Below the pieces are notes generated by a model. The model had not been told where the DNA came from, searched no databases, and was given only the letters and a program-made list of their open reading frames with translations. 64,000 nt of DNA from Terriglobia bacterium (lineage in GTDB: Bacteria > Acidobacteriota > Terriglobia > JAIQFV01). The DNA is taken from NCBI GenBank assembly GCA_020073085.1, contig JAIQFV010000002.1, forward strand, positions 195,586 to 259,585, read 5' to 3'. Every line of letters starts with the position of its first letter. Within the stretch, counting starts at the first letter, position 1. The position numbers and the translations under genes are program-made. Positions 56,120 to 64,000 of this stretch are shown here, one piece after another.

Positions 56120-57967
56120 TCATTGTCCCATCGCCTTGTTCTGTTCATCCAGCCATTGCTTCAGGGGGGCGAAATAGTCGAGGATGGCCGACGCGTCCAT
56201 CCGATCTTCCCCCGTGAGGGCCTTGAGTTCCTGCGGCCAGGGAAGGCTCTGGCCCATTTCCATCATCCGGATCAGTTTGGCGCCGGCCTTCTTGTTACCG
56301 TAAATTGAGCAACGGTTCAACGGGCCGGAGTAACCCGCTTCGCGGCATAAAGCGCGATGAAATTGGAACTGGAGAATGGTGGCCAGGAAGTACCGCGCGT
56401 AAGGAGTGTTGTCGGCGACGTGATACTTGGCGCCGGCGTCAAAGTCATTTTCAGAGCGGGGTGAAGGAGGAGCAATGCCCTGGTATTTCAGGCGCAAATC
56501 CCACCACCCTTGGTTGTAGTCGGCCGCGCCGATCTCTCCGGAGAAGACTTTCCAGCGCCACTGATCGACAAGATATCCAAAGGGGAGGAAGGCCACCTTG
56601 TCGAGCGCCAACTGGAGCAGCAGTCCGATGTCGGCGCTTGTGTCCGGTACCCGGTCGATCAATCCGATTTGCTTCAGGTATTCCGGCGTGACCGAAAGGG
56701 CCACGGCATCGCCGATGGCCTCATGAAAGCCGTCATTGGCGCCGCTCTGAAACAGAGGCGGCTGAGGGGCATACGCCATCTGATAATAATTGTGACCCAA
56801 CTCGTGATGGACCGTGGCGAAGTCCTCGTCGGTAATCTCGATGCACATTTTCAAGCGGACGTCCTTTTGATTGTCAATGTCCCAGGCGCTCGCGTGGCAG
56901 ACCACGTCCCGGTCCCGGGGCTTTGTAAAGAGGGATCGCTCCCAGAAGGTGTCGGGGAGCACCGGGAATCCCAGCGAAGTGAAAAACCCTTCACCATAAC
57001 GGACCATCTGGCGGGCGTCGGTGTTCCGCTGCTTGAGAATCTCAGTCAAACTGTACCCGGGGTCGCTGTGGGCGGGCTTCAAAAGCGGATAGATGTTCCC
57101 CCATGTCTGGCTCCACATATTCCCCAGCAAGTGCGCGGGAATAGGCCCTTGGAGCGGCACCAACTGGGGCCCGTAGTGTTGCGCCAGCTTCAAACGAGTG
57201 TAGGTATGGAGAGATTCGTAAAGGGGTTTGACCTGTTGCCAGAGGCGCTCCATCTCGGCCGCAAAGGCCTCCGGGCTCATATCGTAATTCGAGCGCCACA
57301 TCGCCCCCACATCTTTGAACCCCATCTCGCGCGCACCCTTGTTCGCCAGTTCCACGAACCGCACATAGCGGGGCCGGTACGGCGGCGAAACCTTGTGCCA
57401 TCCCAGCCAGATCTGCTTCAATTCTTCGGGATTGCGGCTGGTGGCGAGGATGCGCTCCATGTCATTCAAGCTGAGGCATTTCCCTTTCTCGCCCTCGGGA
57501 CAGTACTTTCCTTTTCCGTAGTCACTTTTCATGGAGACGGCGATCTTTGTCAATTCCTCCCGTTCGGCTGGATTACTGGGCGCGGGCAAGGTCAGGGCGA
57601 GGCGAAGCAATTTGAATTTGCGTTCGGCGCTGGCGGAAAGCTTCAAGCCCTCAAACTTTCTCGCGTCCTTTGCTAACCGGGTGACTGCAGCGATCAGCTC
57701 TTGATTGGCCTGGGCGGAGAGGACCTCGGTATCATCCGTGATGAAGTTGCTGTTGACCCAATCGGCGCGACTCGCCTGGATCGACAGGGCGGACACTCGT
57801 GTCTCGGCTTCCTTGATGAAATTTTCTGCCTCGGCCACAGTGGGTTTAGCCTGGTTCGTCTTCGGCGACGGGACCTGGGCAAACGAGGATCCTGCAATGA
57901 GAAGGAAAAGAAATAATAGGATTGACGGATGGGGATGAAGACCTGTTGTGGATCGGGACGATTTCAT
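56120..57967 (-). CDS. M2-family zinc peptidase (angiotensin-converting-enzyme-like)
   Basis: This exported peptidyl-dipeptidase-like enzyme of about 615 residues starts at 57967 (MKSSRSTTGLHPHPSILLFLFLLIAGSSFA, signal peptide). The zinc site is DFATVHHELGHNYYQMAY (HELGH), with the third ligand Glu in ANDGFHEAIGDAVALS. Other M2 blocks are WRSNYDMSPEAFAAEMERLWQQVKPLYESLHTYTR, GPIPAHLLGNMWSQTWGNIYPLL and PYARYFLATILQFQFHRALC (Tyr). The full set and length indicate an intact periplasmic dipeptidyl carboxypeptidase. Confidence 0.93.
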   Translation of the reverse strand: MKSSRSTTGLHPHPSILLFLFLLIAGSSFAQVPSPKTNQAKPTVAEAENFIKEAETRVSALSIQASRADWVNSNFITDDTEVLSAQANQELIAAVTRLAKDARKFEGLKLSASAERKFKLLRLALTLPAPSNPAEREELTKIAVSMKSDYGKGKYCPEGEKGKCLSLNDMERILATSRNPEELKQIWLGWHKVSPPYRPRYVRFVELANKGAREMGFKDVGAMWRSNYDMSPEAFAAEMERLWQQVKPLYESLHTYTRLKLAQHYGPQLVPLQGPIPAHLLGNMWSQTWGNIYPLLKPAHSDPGYSLTEILKQRNTDARQMVRYGEGFFTSLGFPVLPDTFWERSLFTKPRDRDVVCHASAWDIDNQKDVRLKMCIEITDEDFATVHHELGHNYYQMAYAPQPPLFQSGANDGFHEAIGDAVALSVTPEYLKQIGLIDRVPDTSADIGLLLQLALDKVAFLPFGYLVDQWRWKVFSGEIGAADYNQGWWDLRLKYQGIAPPSPRSENDFDAGAKYHVADNTPYARYFLATILQFQFHRALCREAGYSGPLNRCSIYGNKKAGAKLIRMMEMGQSLPWPQELKALTGEDRMDASAILDYFAPLKQWLDEQNKAMGQ

Positions 57968-58269
57968 TAGTAGCCTCCGGTTCTCATGAGTTCGTTGCTG
58001 GATACAAAAAAGCCAAACAGGGATTTCCAGACGATCGTATTCACGCCAAACACCCCTGGATCTCCGACATTCAAAAAAATCCTTGCACAAAGACGGGGAC
58101 TAATCAAGCGGAACGATACGAAGAGCAACGCCACTCCTACCAGGAGATCTATCCGGGGGGGAGCGCAGCCGCGTAAGCAAGGAGGATAGTTCGATGAGTG
58201 TGGCGGGGATCCATAGATCAGGGGCTGTGCCTCCTGGCGCGGGCACGCGGCCCCACGAAGAGGAAGCGC
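57968..58269. other. Non-coding spacer
   Basis: There is no convincing gene between the M2 peptidase and the small frame below. An AAGGAGG-preceded ATG at 58194 opens only a 27-codon plus-strand frame and is not called. Confidence 0.4.
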
Positions 58270-58425
58270 TCACTTGATGGAGATCACCTCGCCCTTCGTG
58301 ATCATCTGTAAATCCGCAGGGCTCAGCTTGAGGACGGCGCACGCAAGGCCGAACGCCTTCAAGGCGTCCTGAACTCTTTGGGCGCTGGGACTGAGATGTT
58401 TAGACGTGATCTCCTTAGGCTCCAT
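58270..58425 (-). CDS. Possible 51-residue protein, YbaK-like N-terminal fragment
   Basis: A short frame encodes MEPKEITSKHLSPSAQRVQD, then ALKAFGLACAVLKLSPADLQ and MITKGEVISIK. SPSAQRVQDALKAFGL resembles the first helix of YbaK/ProX aminoacyl-tRNA deacylase domains, truncated soon after. It may be a remnant or simply a small hypothetical gene. It lies 33 bp downstream of the MazF-like toxin. Confidence 0.35.
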   Translation of the reverse strand: MEPKEITSKHLSPSAQRVQDALKAFGLACAVLKLSPADLQMITKGEVISIK

Positions 58426-58458
58426 GGTGCGACCCTTGTCGCATGTGTCTTATTGGCT

Positions 58459-58788
58459 TCAGTTGGAAATATCCAAACTCATGGCAAGAGCCTGATTCAG
58501 GAGTTGAATCTTTGCCGGCGATAGAGTGCCAATGAAGTTTGTCAAAACCGTCTTGGACAGACTGACCAGTTCATCACAGTGGATACTGCTTGGGTGCTTT
58601 AAGCCCTCGTCCACCCCGACAGGGACCTGAGTGGATAATCCGTCATAAGCGGAGTAGAGGGGCGCGCAGAGCACGGTTGAAAAGCGCGAGTCGATCACTA
58701 CCTGCCGGCTGACAACCACAAAGACCCTGAACCGTCGGGGATCCTTGGATGACGGATGAGCCACTCGGAAAAGATCAGCCCGTTTCAA
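58459..58788 (-). CDS. MazF-like toxin
   Basis: This 109-residue type II toxin of the MazF/PemK fold shows [105 protein letters not shown], the standard sequence of beta strands with RxFVVVSR, TVLCAP and SSIHCDEL. It overlaps its antitoxin by 4 nt (ATGA). It lies outside the integron array. Confidence 0.9.
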   Translation of the reverse strand: MKRADLFRVAHPSSKDPRRFRVFVVVSRQVVIDSRFSTVLCAPLYSAYDGLSTQVPVGVDEGLKHPSSIHCDELVSLSKTVLTNFIGTLSPAKIQLLNQALAMSLDISN

Positions 58789-59015
58789 ATCGACACCTGA
58801 TAAGCGAGAACCTCCTCGGCTTCTTCGTTGAGTCGGCCGGAGTGCCGATTAATAATATCCAGATCCTTCGCGTCTTGGGCGTCACGGAGTTTTTGAGCAA
58901 TGAACGCCCTCACAGCGGTCTCGATGAAGGCTGACCGGTTCTTGTACTGCTTCGAAAACCTCTCGATCGATTTCAGGGCGTCTTCTGATAGGGTGATAGA
59001 TGTCTTGACTTTCAT
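58785..59015 (-). CDS. RHH/CopG-like antitoxin paired with MazF-like toxin
   Basis: This 76-residue protein starts at the ATG at 59015 ([41 protein letters not shown]). The upstream in-frame Met at 59162 would add unrelated residues. [17 protein letters not shown] with a following [13 protein letters not shown] helix is a ribbon-helix-helix DNA-binding fold. The C-terminal acidic segment ([21 protein letters not shown]) should bind the toxin. It is coupled to the toxin by an ATGA overlap. Confidence 0.88.
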   Translation of the reverse strand: MKVKTSITLSEDALKSIERFSKQYKNRSAFIETAVRAFIAQKLRDAQDAKDLDIINRHSGRLNEEAEEVLAYQVSI

Positions 59016-59027
59016 ACTACTAAGATA

Positions 59028-59037
59028 CTCCAATTGG
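59028..59037. promoter_or_regulatory. Candidate operator of the RHH/MazF operon
   Basis: The perfect palindrome TCCAATTGGA lies 13 bp upstream of the antitoxin start. RHH antitoxins autoregulate from such sites. Confidence 0.5.
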
Positions 59038-59364
59038 AATACGATGCCAAGTCCTATGAAGCGCACGAGAGAAACCGGTAAATGTATCAAGGGTGCGAAA
59101 GGCACAACGTCGCGGCACATCTTCGGATGCGGACTTTTGAGAAATTCCTTGCACCACGGCATTCAAAACTGATACAAATCCCGTTTTGGCGTCCCATGGG
59201 AATGAAGCTTGACCTGTCAGCCTTCAGTTTGACACAGGGGCTACTCGACGGCATACCCCCGGCGACCCGCGCACGGAACGCTGGACACGGCATCGGAATT
59301 CTCACCACGATGAACCTGCGACGCCACCACTCATTTCGAATTCATTCATGAGGTCTATCGAACC
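59038..59364. other. Spacer between the toxin-antitoxin operon and fabH
   Basis: The stretch between the divergent starts (59015 and 59365) has no convincing gene. It should hold both promoters, but no distinctive -35/-10 pair is visible. Confidence 0.35.
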
Positions 59365-60369
59365 ATGTCCACGCCATCTTACCGCGTAAAGATATCCGGC
59401 CTGGGGACCTATGTCCCCGACCGCCTGCTCACGAATGCCGACCTTGAAAGAATGGTCGAGACGAACAACGAATGGATCATGGAGCGGACGGGGATTCGCG
59501 AGCGCCACATCGTTGAAAAGGGTACCGCAACGTCCGACCTGGGGGCTCGAGCCGTCGAGTGCCTCCTTCGGCACATGCACCTCACTCCCGATGACATCGA
59601 GCTCATCGTGGTGGGGACGGTCACGCCGGACATGTTCTTTCCCTCGACCGCCTGCTTGGTTCAGACCAAGGTGGGCGCTACCAAGACCTGGGGCTTCGAC
59701 CTGTCCGGGGCATGCTGCGGGTTTCTGTATGCCCTGACGGCGGGGGCGCAGTTCATCCGGTCCGGAGCGCACCGGCGGGTGGTCGTTGTGGGCGCCGACG
59801 TGATGTCGTCCATCATCGATTATAAGGATCGCAACACCTGTGTGCTGTTTGGCGACGGGGCCGGCGCGGTGATGTTGGAGCGGGTGGAAGACGGGGAGGA
59901 TTTTGGCATCATCGATTTTGCGCACGAGGTGGATGGATCGGGAGGGCCTTATCTATACATGCCAGCGGGCGGCAGCTTGAACCCTTCCTCCCATGAAACA
60001 GTGGACAAGAACATGCACGTGGTCCATCAGGATGGCAAGCAGGTGTTCAAATATGCCGTCCGCAAAATGGCTGAGATTTCAGAAACGGTCTTGAAGCGGA
60101 ACAATTTCGCCTCAAGTGATGTGAAACTCCTGATCCCCCACCAGGCCAACATGCGGATCATTCAGGCCACCGCTGATCGCCTTAAACTTCCGCCGGAACG
60201 GGTCATGCTGAACATCAGCAAATACGGGAACACCACGGCGGCCACCATTCCCCTGGGCATGGCCGATGCCATCGCCGAGGGACGTCTGAAAAAAGGCGAC
60301 CTCGCCCTCCTGGTCAGTGTCGGGGCGGGTTACACGGTGGGGGCGGTGCTGGTCCGGTGGGCGTTCTGA
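59365..60369 (+). CDS. fabH: Beta-ketoacyl-ACP synthase III
   Basis: This 334-residue condensing enzyme starts fatty-acid chains from acyl-CoA and malonyl-ACP. The triad is Cys in [14 protein letters not shown], His in [11 protein letters not shown] and Asn in [14 protein letters not shown]-terminal [39 protein letters not shown] and the end [11 protein letters not shown] are standard. The insert [20 protein letters not shown] is canonical. No other fatty-acid synthesis genes are adjacent, so it may be a solitary starter-unit enzyme. Confidence 0.95.
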   Translation: MSTPSYRVKISGLGTYVPDRLLTNADLERMVETNNEWIMERTGIRERHIVEKGTATSDLGARAVECLLRHMHLTPDDIELIVVGTVTPDMFFPSTACLVQTKVGATKTWGFDLSGACCGFLYALTAGAQFIRSGAHRRVVVVGADVMSSIIDYKDRNTCVLFGDGAGAVMLERVEDGEDFGIIDFAHEVDGSGGPYLYMPAGGSLNPSSHETVDKNMHVVHQDGKQVFKYAVRKMAEISETVLKRNNFASSDVKLLIPHQANMRIIQATADRLKLPPERVMLNISKYGNTTAATIPLGMADAIAEGRLKKGDLALLVSVGAGYTVGAVLVRWAF

Positions 60370-60442
60370 GAGAATTGATGAATCGAGCGTGTGCGAAACC
60401 CTCCTCTTATCCGCGTTCTTCCGTGTTAGTCCGCGTCCTTAA

Positions 60443-61597
60443 TTACTTCTCCTTCAGCTGAAATCGCTCGACACTGAACGGCGCCAGATCCACCGTCGTC
60501 TGACCATTCGCAATCAGGTCAGAAATGGCAGTAGCCGTGATGGGAGTCAGCAGGATGCCATTTCGAAAGTGCCCGGTGGCGTAAACCAGCCCCTCGCAGG
60601 ATGATCGCCCCAGGATCGGGAAATGATCCCGGGTGTTCGGGCGCAAACCTGACCAGGCTTCCACAAATTCACAGGAGGCGATGGGGGGCGCGAAGTCGAT
60701 CGCCCGGGCAAGAATTCGTTGCATGGCGTCGACGGTGTTGGTCTTGCTGTAACCGACATCCTCCATCGTACCGCCGAGCAGCAATCGTCCCTCTGGAAAG
60801 ACCGCGACGTATCCCCCTTCGTACCTCAGCGTATGCCGCAGCAAGGCATGTCCGCCACTCCCGGATTGCGGGCTTTTCACGGCCACGATCTGGCCGCGGG
60901 TTGGATACACCGGAATGGACTCCCCGGTCCCCGTATCGATTTCAGGTGACCAGGCCCCGGCGGCCAGGACCGTCACTCCAGTGGAAAACTTTTTTCCTTG
61001 GGCCTCAACCCCAACAACCCGACCGCCTTCGTGGGTCAACCGATGGACCGAGGTTCCCGTCCGAATTTCCACGCCCCGATTCTTAAGGGCGGTATAAAGG
61101 ACAGCCAGCCACGCGCGGTTATCCAATTGGTGATCGCCGGGATAGAAGAGGGCAAGCGGGATGGAGGGTGAAAGGGCCGGCTCCGCGCCCAGCAGTTCCC
61201 TTCCCTGCAACCTTTCCACAGCAAAGCCCATTTTCCGCTGCCACTCGAAGCGCGAAACAAGGGCCTTCGCCTCATGTTCACCCAGGGCCAGGAACAGCGC
61301 CCCCTCATCGCGATAATTTACGCTCATCCCGGTTTCCGATTCGATTTCGCGGAGGAAAGCGGGGTAGATTTCGCGGCTCGCAATCGCCAGTCGCAGCAGA
61401 GGCGTGTCCTCCTCGGCCTCGGTGTAAGGCGCCAACATTCCCGCGGAAGCATAAGAGGCTTCGCGCCCGGGTTCGTTTCGCTCAAGGACGAGCACCTCCA
61501 ATTTCTTCTGGGCCAGTTTCCAGGCGATGGACATGCCGATGATGCCGGCACCGACGATAATGACATCCCAACTCTTCTGATTCGTTTGACTCCCCAT
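60443..61597 (-). CDS. thiO: Glycine oxidase-like FAD enzyme
   Basis: This 384-residue DAO-family flavoenzyme makes iminoglycine for thiazole formation in thiamine synthesis. The dinucleotide fold VIIVGAGIIGMSIAWKLAQKKLEVLVLER is at the start, then ASYASAGMLAPYTEAEEDTPLLRL (ThiO-specific AGMLAP), TVLAAGAWSPEI, YPTRGQIVAVK, LLGGTMEDVGYSKTN and EAWSGLRPNTRDHFPILG...YATGHFRNGILLTPITA. No thiS/thiG genes lie nearby, so thiamine assignment rests on the family. Confidence 0.9.
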   Translation of the reverse strand: MGSQTNQKSWDVIIVGAGIIGMSIAWKLAQKKLEVLVLERNEPGREASYASAGMLAPYTEAEEDTPLLRLAIASREIYPAFLREIESETGMSVNYRDEGALFLALGEHEAKALVSRFEWQRKMGFAVERLQGRELLGAEPALSPSIPLALFYPGDHQLDNRAWLAVLYTALKNRGVEIRTGTSVHRLTHEGGRVVGVEAQGKKFSTGVTVLAAGAWSPEIDTGTGESIPVYPTRGQIVAVKSPQSGSGGHALLRHTLRYEGGYVAVFPEGRLLLGGTMEDVGYSKTNTVDAMQRILARAIDFAPPIASCEFVEAWSGLRPNTRDHFPILGRSSCEGLVYATGHFRNGILLTPITATAISDLIANGQTTVDLAPFSVERFQLKEK

Positions 61598-61817
61598 GAA
61601 ATCCTTCTTTCGTTGATGGACCTGCTTTCTGTAAGCACTTTAAGAGATTCCGGCGCTTGAATCAACCCGGGACTTTGGCAGGGGGCGCGGGATGAAATCT
61701 AAAGACCTGATTTTGCCGTTTTCACAAAATGACAGTGTTATAATCCCCGGGTAGCTTTGGATTCTGAAACTGCTGATCCGGAAGCCAAAACAATCAAACC
61801 TTATCAAAGGACCTGTT

Positions 61818-62447
61818 ATGACAAAACTGCTGGTGTGTCTGTTGGCAATGATGATTGGAATGATTTTGATGACCTCACCACTTGCTGCGCAGGGGACAAA
61901 GTCTGCAAAACCGCGTAAGCCCGGTGTGTACGCCGTGTTTGATACCACGATGGGAACGTTTGTATGCGAACTGTACGAGAAGGCAACCCCCGAGACGGTT
62001 GCCAATTTTGTCGGCTTGGTCGAGGGGACCAAGGAGTGGAGAAACCCCCGCGGCGAAGTCAAGAATGGCGTCCCCTACTACAACGGCACGATCTTTCACC
62101 GCGTCATCAAGGATTTCATGATCCAGGGGGGTGATATCACCGGGACGGGAACATTCAGCCCAGTTCCCAAATTCAGGGACGAGATTGTTGACACCCTGAA
62201 ATTTGACCGGTCCGGTCTATTGGCCATGGCCAATTCGGGGCCCAACACGAACGGTTCCCAGTTTTTCATTACGGTTCGCGATACGCCTCATCTCAATGGT
62301 CTGCATACCATCTTTGGTCGCGTGATCGAAGGATATGACGTCGTTGACAAGATCTCCAAGGTTTCTGTGAATTCCAGCAGCAAGCCGTTGAACAATGTGG
62401 TGATCAACAAGATCACGATTGACCGCGTGGCGAAGGCAGCGAAATAG
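61818..62447 (+). CDS. Exported cyclophilin-type peptidyl-prolyl isomerase
   Basis: This 209-residue protein has signal peptide MTKLLVCLLAMMIGMILMTSPLAAQ. The cyclophilin core is YAVFDTTMGTFVCELYEKATPETVANFVGLVEG, FHRVIKDFMIQGGDITGTG (catalytic Arg of FHRV), LAMANSGPNTNGSQFFITVRDTPHLNGLHTIFGRVIEGYDVV. All catalytic or pocket residues (FHRVI, MIQGGD, NGSQFFIT, LDG-like LNGLHTIFG) are present. It acts in periplasmic protein folding. It is convergent with the HAD hydrolase gene. Confidence 0.95.
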   Translation: MTKLLVCLLAMMIGMILMTSPLAAQGTKSAKPRKPGVYAVFDTTMGTFVCELYEKATPETVANFVGLVEGTKEWRNPRGEVKNGVPYYNGTIFHRVIKDFMIQGGDITGTGTFSPVPKFRDEIVDTLKFDRSGLLAMANSGPNTNGSQFFITVRDTPHLNGLHTIFGRVIEGYDVVDKISKVSVNSSSKPLNNVVINKITIDRVAKAAK

Positions 62448-62485
62448 ACGAAAGATCCGGGGCGCTCCGATGGGTTGGAGCGCCC

Positions 62486-63229
62486 CTACAGGGTTTCCAG
62501 GACTTCAGGGATTTTCCGGAATTCACTGACCACGGGCACGCCTCTCCCCTTGCGTTGCAATTCCCTTCTGGAGTACTTCGTGATCCCGGTAAACAACAGG
62601 GCATGCATCCCGGCGCCTTGCGCGCCCCGGATGTCGGTGCGAATGAGATCGCCGACGTGCACCGCTTCCTCCGGGTGAGCGCGAAGCTTTCGAAGCGCCA
62701 GGTGAAAATTGTCGATATGGGGTTTGGTGCGGCCCACCTCGTCCGAAAAGATACAATGCCTGAAGTAAGGAAGCATTCCATCCCTGGCGAGAATCTCTCG
62801 CAGGACCCGGCCGGGCGTGATGCCCGTATCACAAATGATGGCCAGCCGGTAGCGTTCGGCGAGCCGCGGGATCGTCTCTCGAACACCCCCGATGAGCCGC
62901 GGGGGCGCCATTCGAGTGAAGTCCTCATAGGCCTTTGACAACTGACGCAAGTCGCGTCGGCTGTGGGAAATCTTCAGCTGGTCCAGGACCACCTGGAGGC
63001 GTTGTTCGGTGGTAAAGGATCGATGGTGCCGCTGCCACCAGTCGTCGAAGAGAGCGTTGGCATAATCCCAGGCGCGACGACGTTCGGTGGGGGAAGCCGC
63101 CTCGCCTCGTCCTGCGAGGAATTCCGCCATAAGCCTTCGACGGGCGCGCTTCCTTTTCTCGGTTGCGGTCTTGGTGTCGCGATAGAGCGTCATCCAGAAA
63201 TCAAAGGTGATGGCCTTCAACATGGTCAA
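62486..63229 (-). CDS. HAD-superfamily hydrolase
   Basis: This 247-residue HAD phosphatase-like protein has motif I AITFDFWMTLYRD (the second acid of DxD is replaced by Trp, a pattern seen in some HAD subgroups), a helical cap (about residues 20-120), motif II in LAIICDTGITPGR, motif III Lys in DEVGRTKPHIDNF and motif IV VHVGDLIRTDIRGAQGAGM. With the altered motif I, activity may favour phosphoramidates or other substrates, or may be reduced. Substrate unknown. Confidence 0.85.
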   Translation of the reverse strand: MTMLKAITFDFWMTLYRDTKTATEKRKRARRRLMAEFLAGRGEAASPTERRRAWDYANALFDDWWQRHHRSFTTEQRLQVVLDQLKISHSRRDLRQLSKAYEDFTRMAPPRLIGGVRETIPRLAERYRLAIICDTGITPGRVLREILARDGMLPYFRHCIFSDEVGRTKPHIDNFHLALRKLRAHPEEAVHVGDLIRTDIRGAQGAGMHALLFTGITKYSRRELQRKGRGVPVVSEFRKIPEVLETL

Positions 63230-63399
63230 GGTTAAATTCGGAGAGAAGTCCTTGCCGACTCAGGGACGGGGTTTCTGATCCGGCTTCCGGTCGAATCGCG
63301 ATGCAAGGGGAACCATCGGCTTGTTCAGCGGGAGGGGGATCCTGAGGGACAGAGGGCACAGGATGCAGCGGCGCCTTCCATAGGCTCTTGAACTCTCCG

Positions 63400-63714
63400 C
63401 TAATCCTTCATTCTGAGTCGTTCCACCACTTCACCCCGAAGGATATGTCGCTCGATGATTTCGGCAGCGTCTTCCTTCGTCTTCACCTGATACCAGATCC
63501 CTTCAGAATAAATGACCACGGTCGGCCCCTGAAGGCACTGGTCGAGGCAGCCGGCCGCATTCACGCGGACTCTCCCCTTCAATCCATGCCGTGCGACCTC
63601 TGATTTGAAAAACTCCCGGAGCGCTTCACTTCCCTTATCGGCACAGCAACCCTTGGGATGGCCGGGTGGACGTTTGTTCACGCAAACGAAAACATGATGT
63701 TCGTAATGAGGCAT
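63400..63714 (-). CDS. 2Fe-2S thioredoxin-like ferredoxin
   Basis: This protein of about 104 residues starts at the ATG at 63714 (MPHYEHHVFVCVNKR). The four cluster cysteines follow the thioredoxin-fold ferredoxin pattern: VFVCVNKRPPGHPKGCCADKGSE (C-x(12)-C plus a following Cys) and NAAGCLDQCLQGPTVVIYSEGIWY (C-x3-C). Small electron carrier, cytoplasmic. Partner unknown. Confidence 0.9.
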   Translation of the reverse strand: MPHYEHHVFVCVNKRPPGHPKGCCADKGSEALREFFKSEVARHGLKGRVRVNAAGCLDQCLQGPTVVIYSEGIWYQVKTKEDAAEIIERHILRGEVVERLRMKD

Positions 63715-63740
63715 GCGCGTCCCGGAAATCAATCGCCGGG

Positions 63741-64000
63741 CTATTTCGTGATGAACGACTTTGTCAACCGGCGGTTGCCATAGTTGACGATCAGGTCGAA
63801 CCCTTGTCCGGTCGAGGCGAGTTCGATCTTCATATGGTCGAACACGGTGTCAACGGTCGAGAATGAAACATCCTTCTTATAGACGAGGTTTCCCTTGGGC
63901 GCCGGCGAAAAAATGTTTCCCGGCTTGACGAACGTCGGGCCGTCGAATTGCACCACCGAAAGGGTCATCGGCTTCACGTCTTCGCCGGGAATGATGACCA
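63741..64000 (-). CDS. Hypothetical protein, 5' end outside window
   Basis: The frame is open from the window end to a stop at 63741. About 86 residues are visible, e.g. VKPMTLSVVQFDGPTFVKPG, VYKKDVSFSTVDTVFDHMKI and FDLIVNYGNRRLTKSFITK. No domain is recognised in this fragment. It precedes the 2Fe-2S ferredoxin by about 26 bp on the same strand, suggesting co-transcription. Confidence 0.5.
   Translation of the reverse strand, partial: VIIPGEDVKPMTLSVVQFDGPTFVKPGNIFSPAPKGNLVYKKDVSFSTVDTVFDHMKIELASTGQGFDLIVNYGNRRLTKSFITK

Noticed and set aside
56510-57676. Plus-strand open frame opposite the M2 peptidase
   Set aside because: Antisense shadow; the HELGH site and M2 blocks are on the minus strand.
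58194-58277. 27-codon plus-strand frame with an ideal AAGGAGG site
   Set aside because: Too short, no recognisable sequence, and its end overlaps the minus-strand 51-codon frame; a chance occurrence is likely.

Overview
The window looks like a chromosomal segment of an Acidobacteriota-type bacterium, probably from an uncultured or metagenomic genome. This is inferred from gene content only: exported S9 peptidases, a large sortilin/BNR-repeat exported protein, an M2 (ACE-type) peptidase, exported helical-repeat and TPR proteins, UPF0158, an adenosine-specific kinase, and many REP-like palindromic repeats. No rRNA, tRNA, CRISPR or transposase gene was recognised.

Layout. 1-22.2 kb is a housekeeping/secretory region. 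It holds an orphan DNA methyltransferase, a beta-CASP metallo-hydrolase, an exported HD-like protein, a carboxy-terminal processing protease, two S9 peptidases, a BNR-repeat exported protein, a CoA-binding protein, a DUF3052-like protein, an amino-acid permease, a CPBP protease and exported helical proteins, separated by several families of palindromic repeats. 22.6-24.35 kb is a plus-strand two-gene operon (RecF/OLD-type AAA ATPase plus a small TOPRIM-like protein). It looks like a split OLD-type anti-phage module and is bracketed by direct copies of a dispersed repeat.

24.6-47.9 kb is the main discovery. It is a long array of small, mostly single-gene modules, nearly all on the minus strand, punctuated by imperfect palindromes of about 52-190 bp that begin RYYYAAC and end GTTRRRY. 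These are integron attC sites, and in several modules the stop codon lies inside the attC core. No integron integrase lies in the window, so this is either a CALIN (attC cluster lacking an integrase) or the distal part of a sedentary chromosomal integron whose intI lies elsewhere. Cassette cargo includes a subclass B3-type metallo-beta-lactamase, MazEF, HigBA and VapBC modules plus an orphan RelE-like gene, three SAM methyltransferases, DinB, VOC, AHSA1, DUF1801, YcxB-like, ankyrin and TPR proteins, alpha/beta hydrolases (one disabled by deletion) and several unknown families. Seven sites share one attC sequence type, including one half-site, as expected of a lineage-specific resident array. 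Many cassettes are decaying through truncations, a frameshift and half attC sites.

48.4-64 kb returns to core functions: AsnA asparagine synthetase with a foldable leader, a GT39-like membrane glycosyltransferase coupled to an exported purple-acid-phosphatase-like protein, adenosine-specific kinase, two degenerate receiver proteins, UPF0158, an M2 peptidase, an RHH/MazF toxin-antitoxin pair, FabH, ThiO glycine oxidase, an exported cyclophilin, a HAD hydrolase and a 2Fe-2S ferredoxin. The genes at both window edges are cut.
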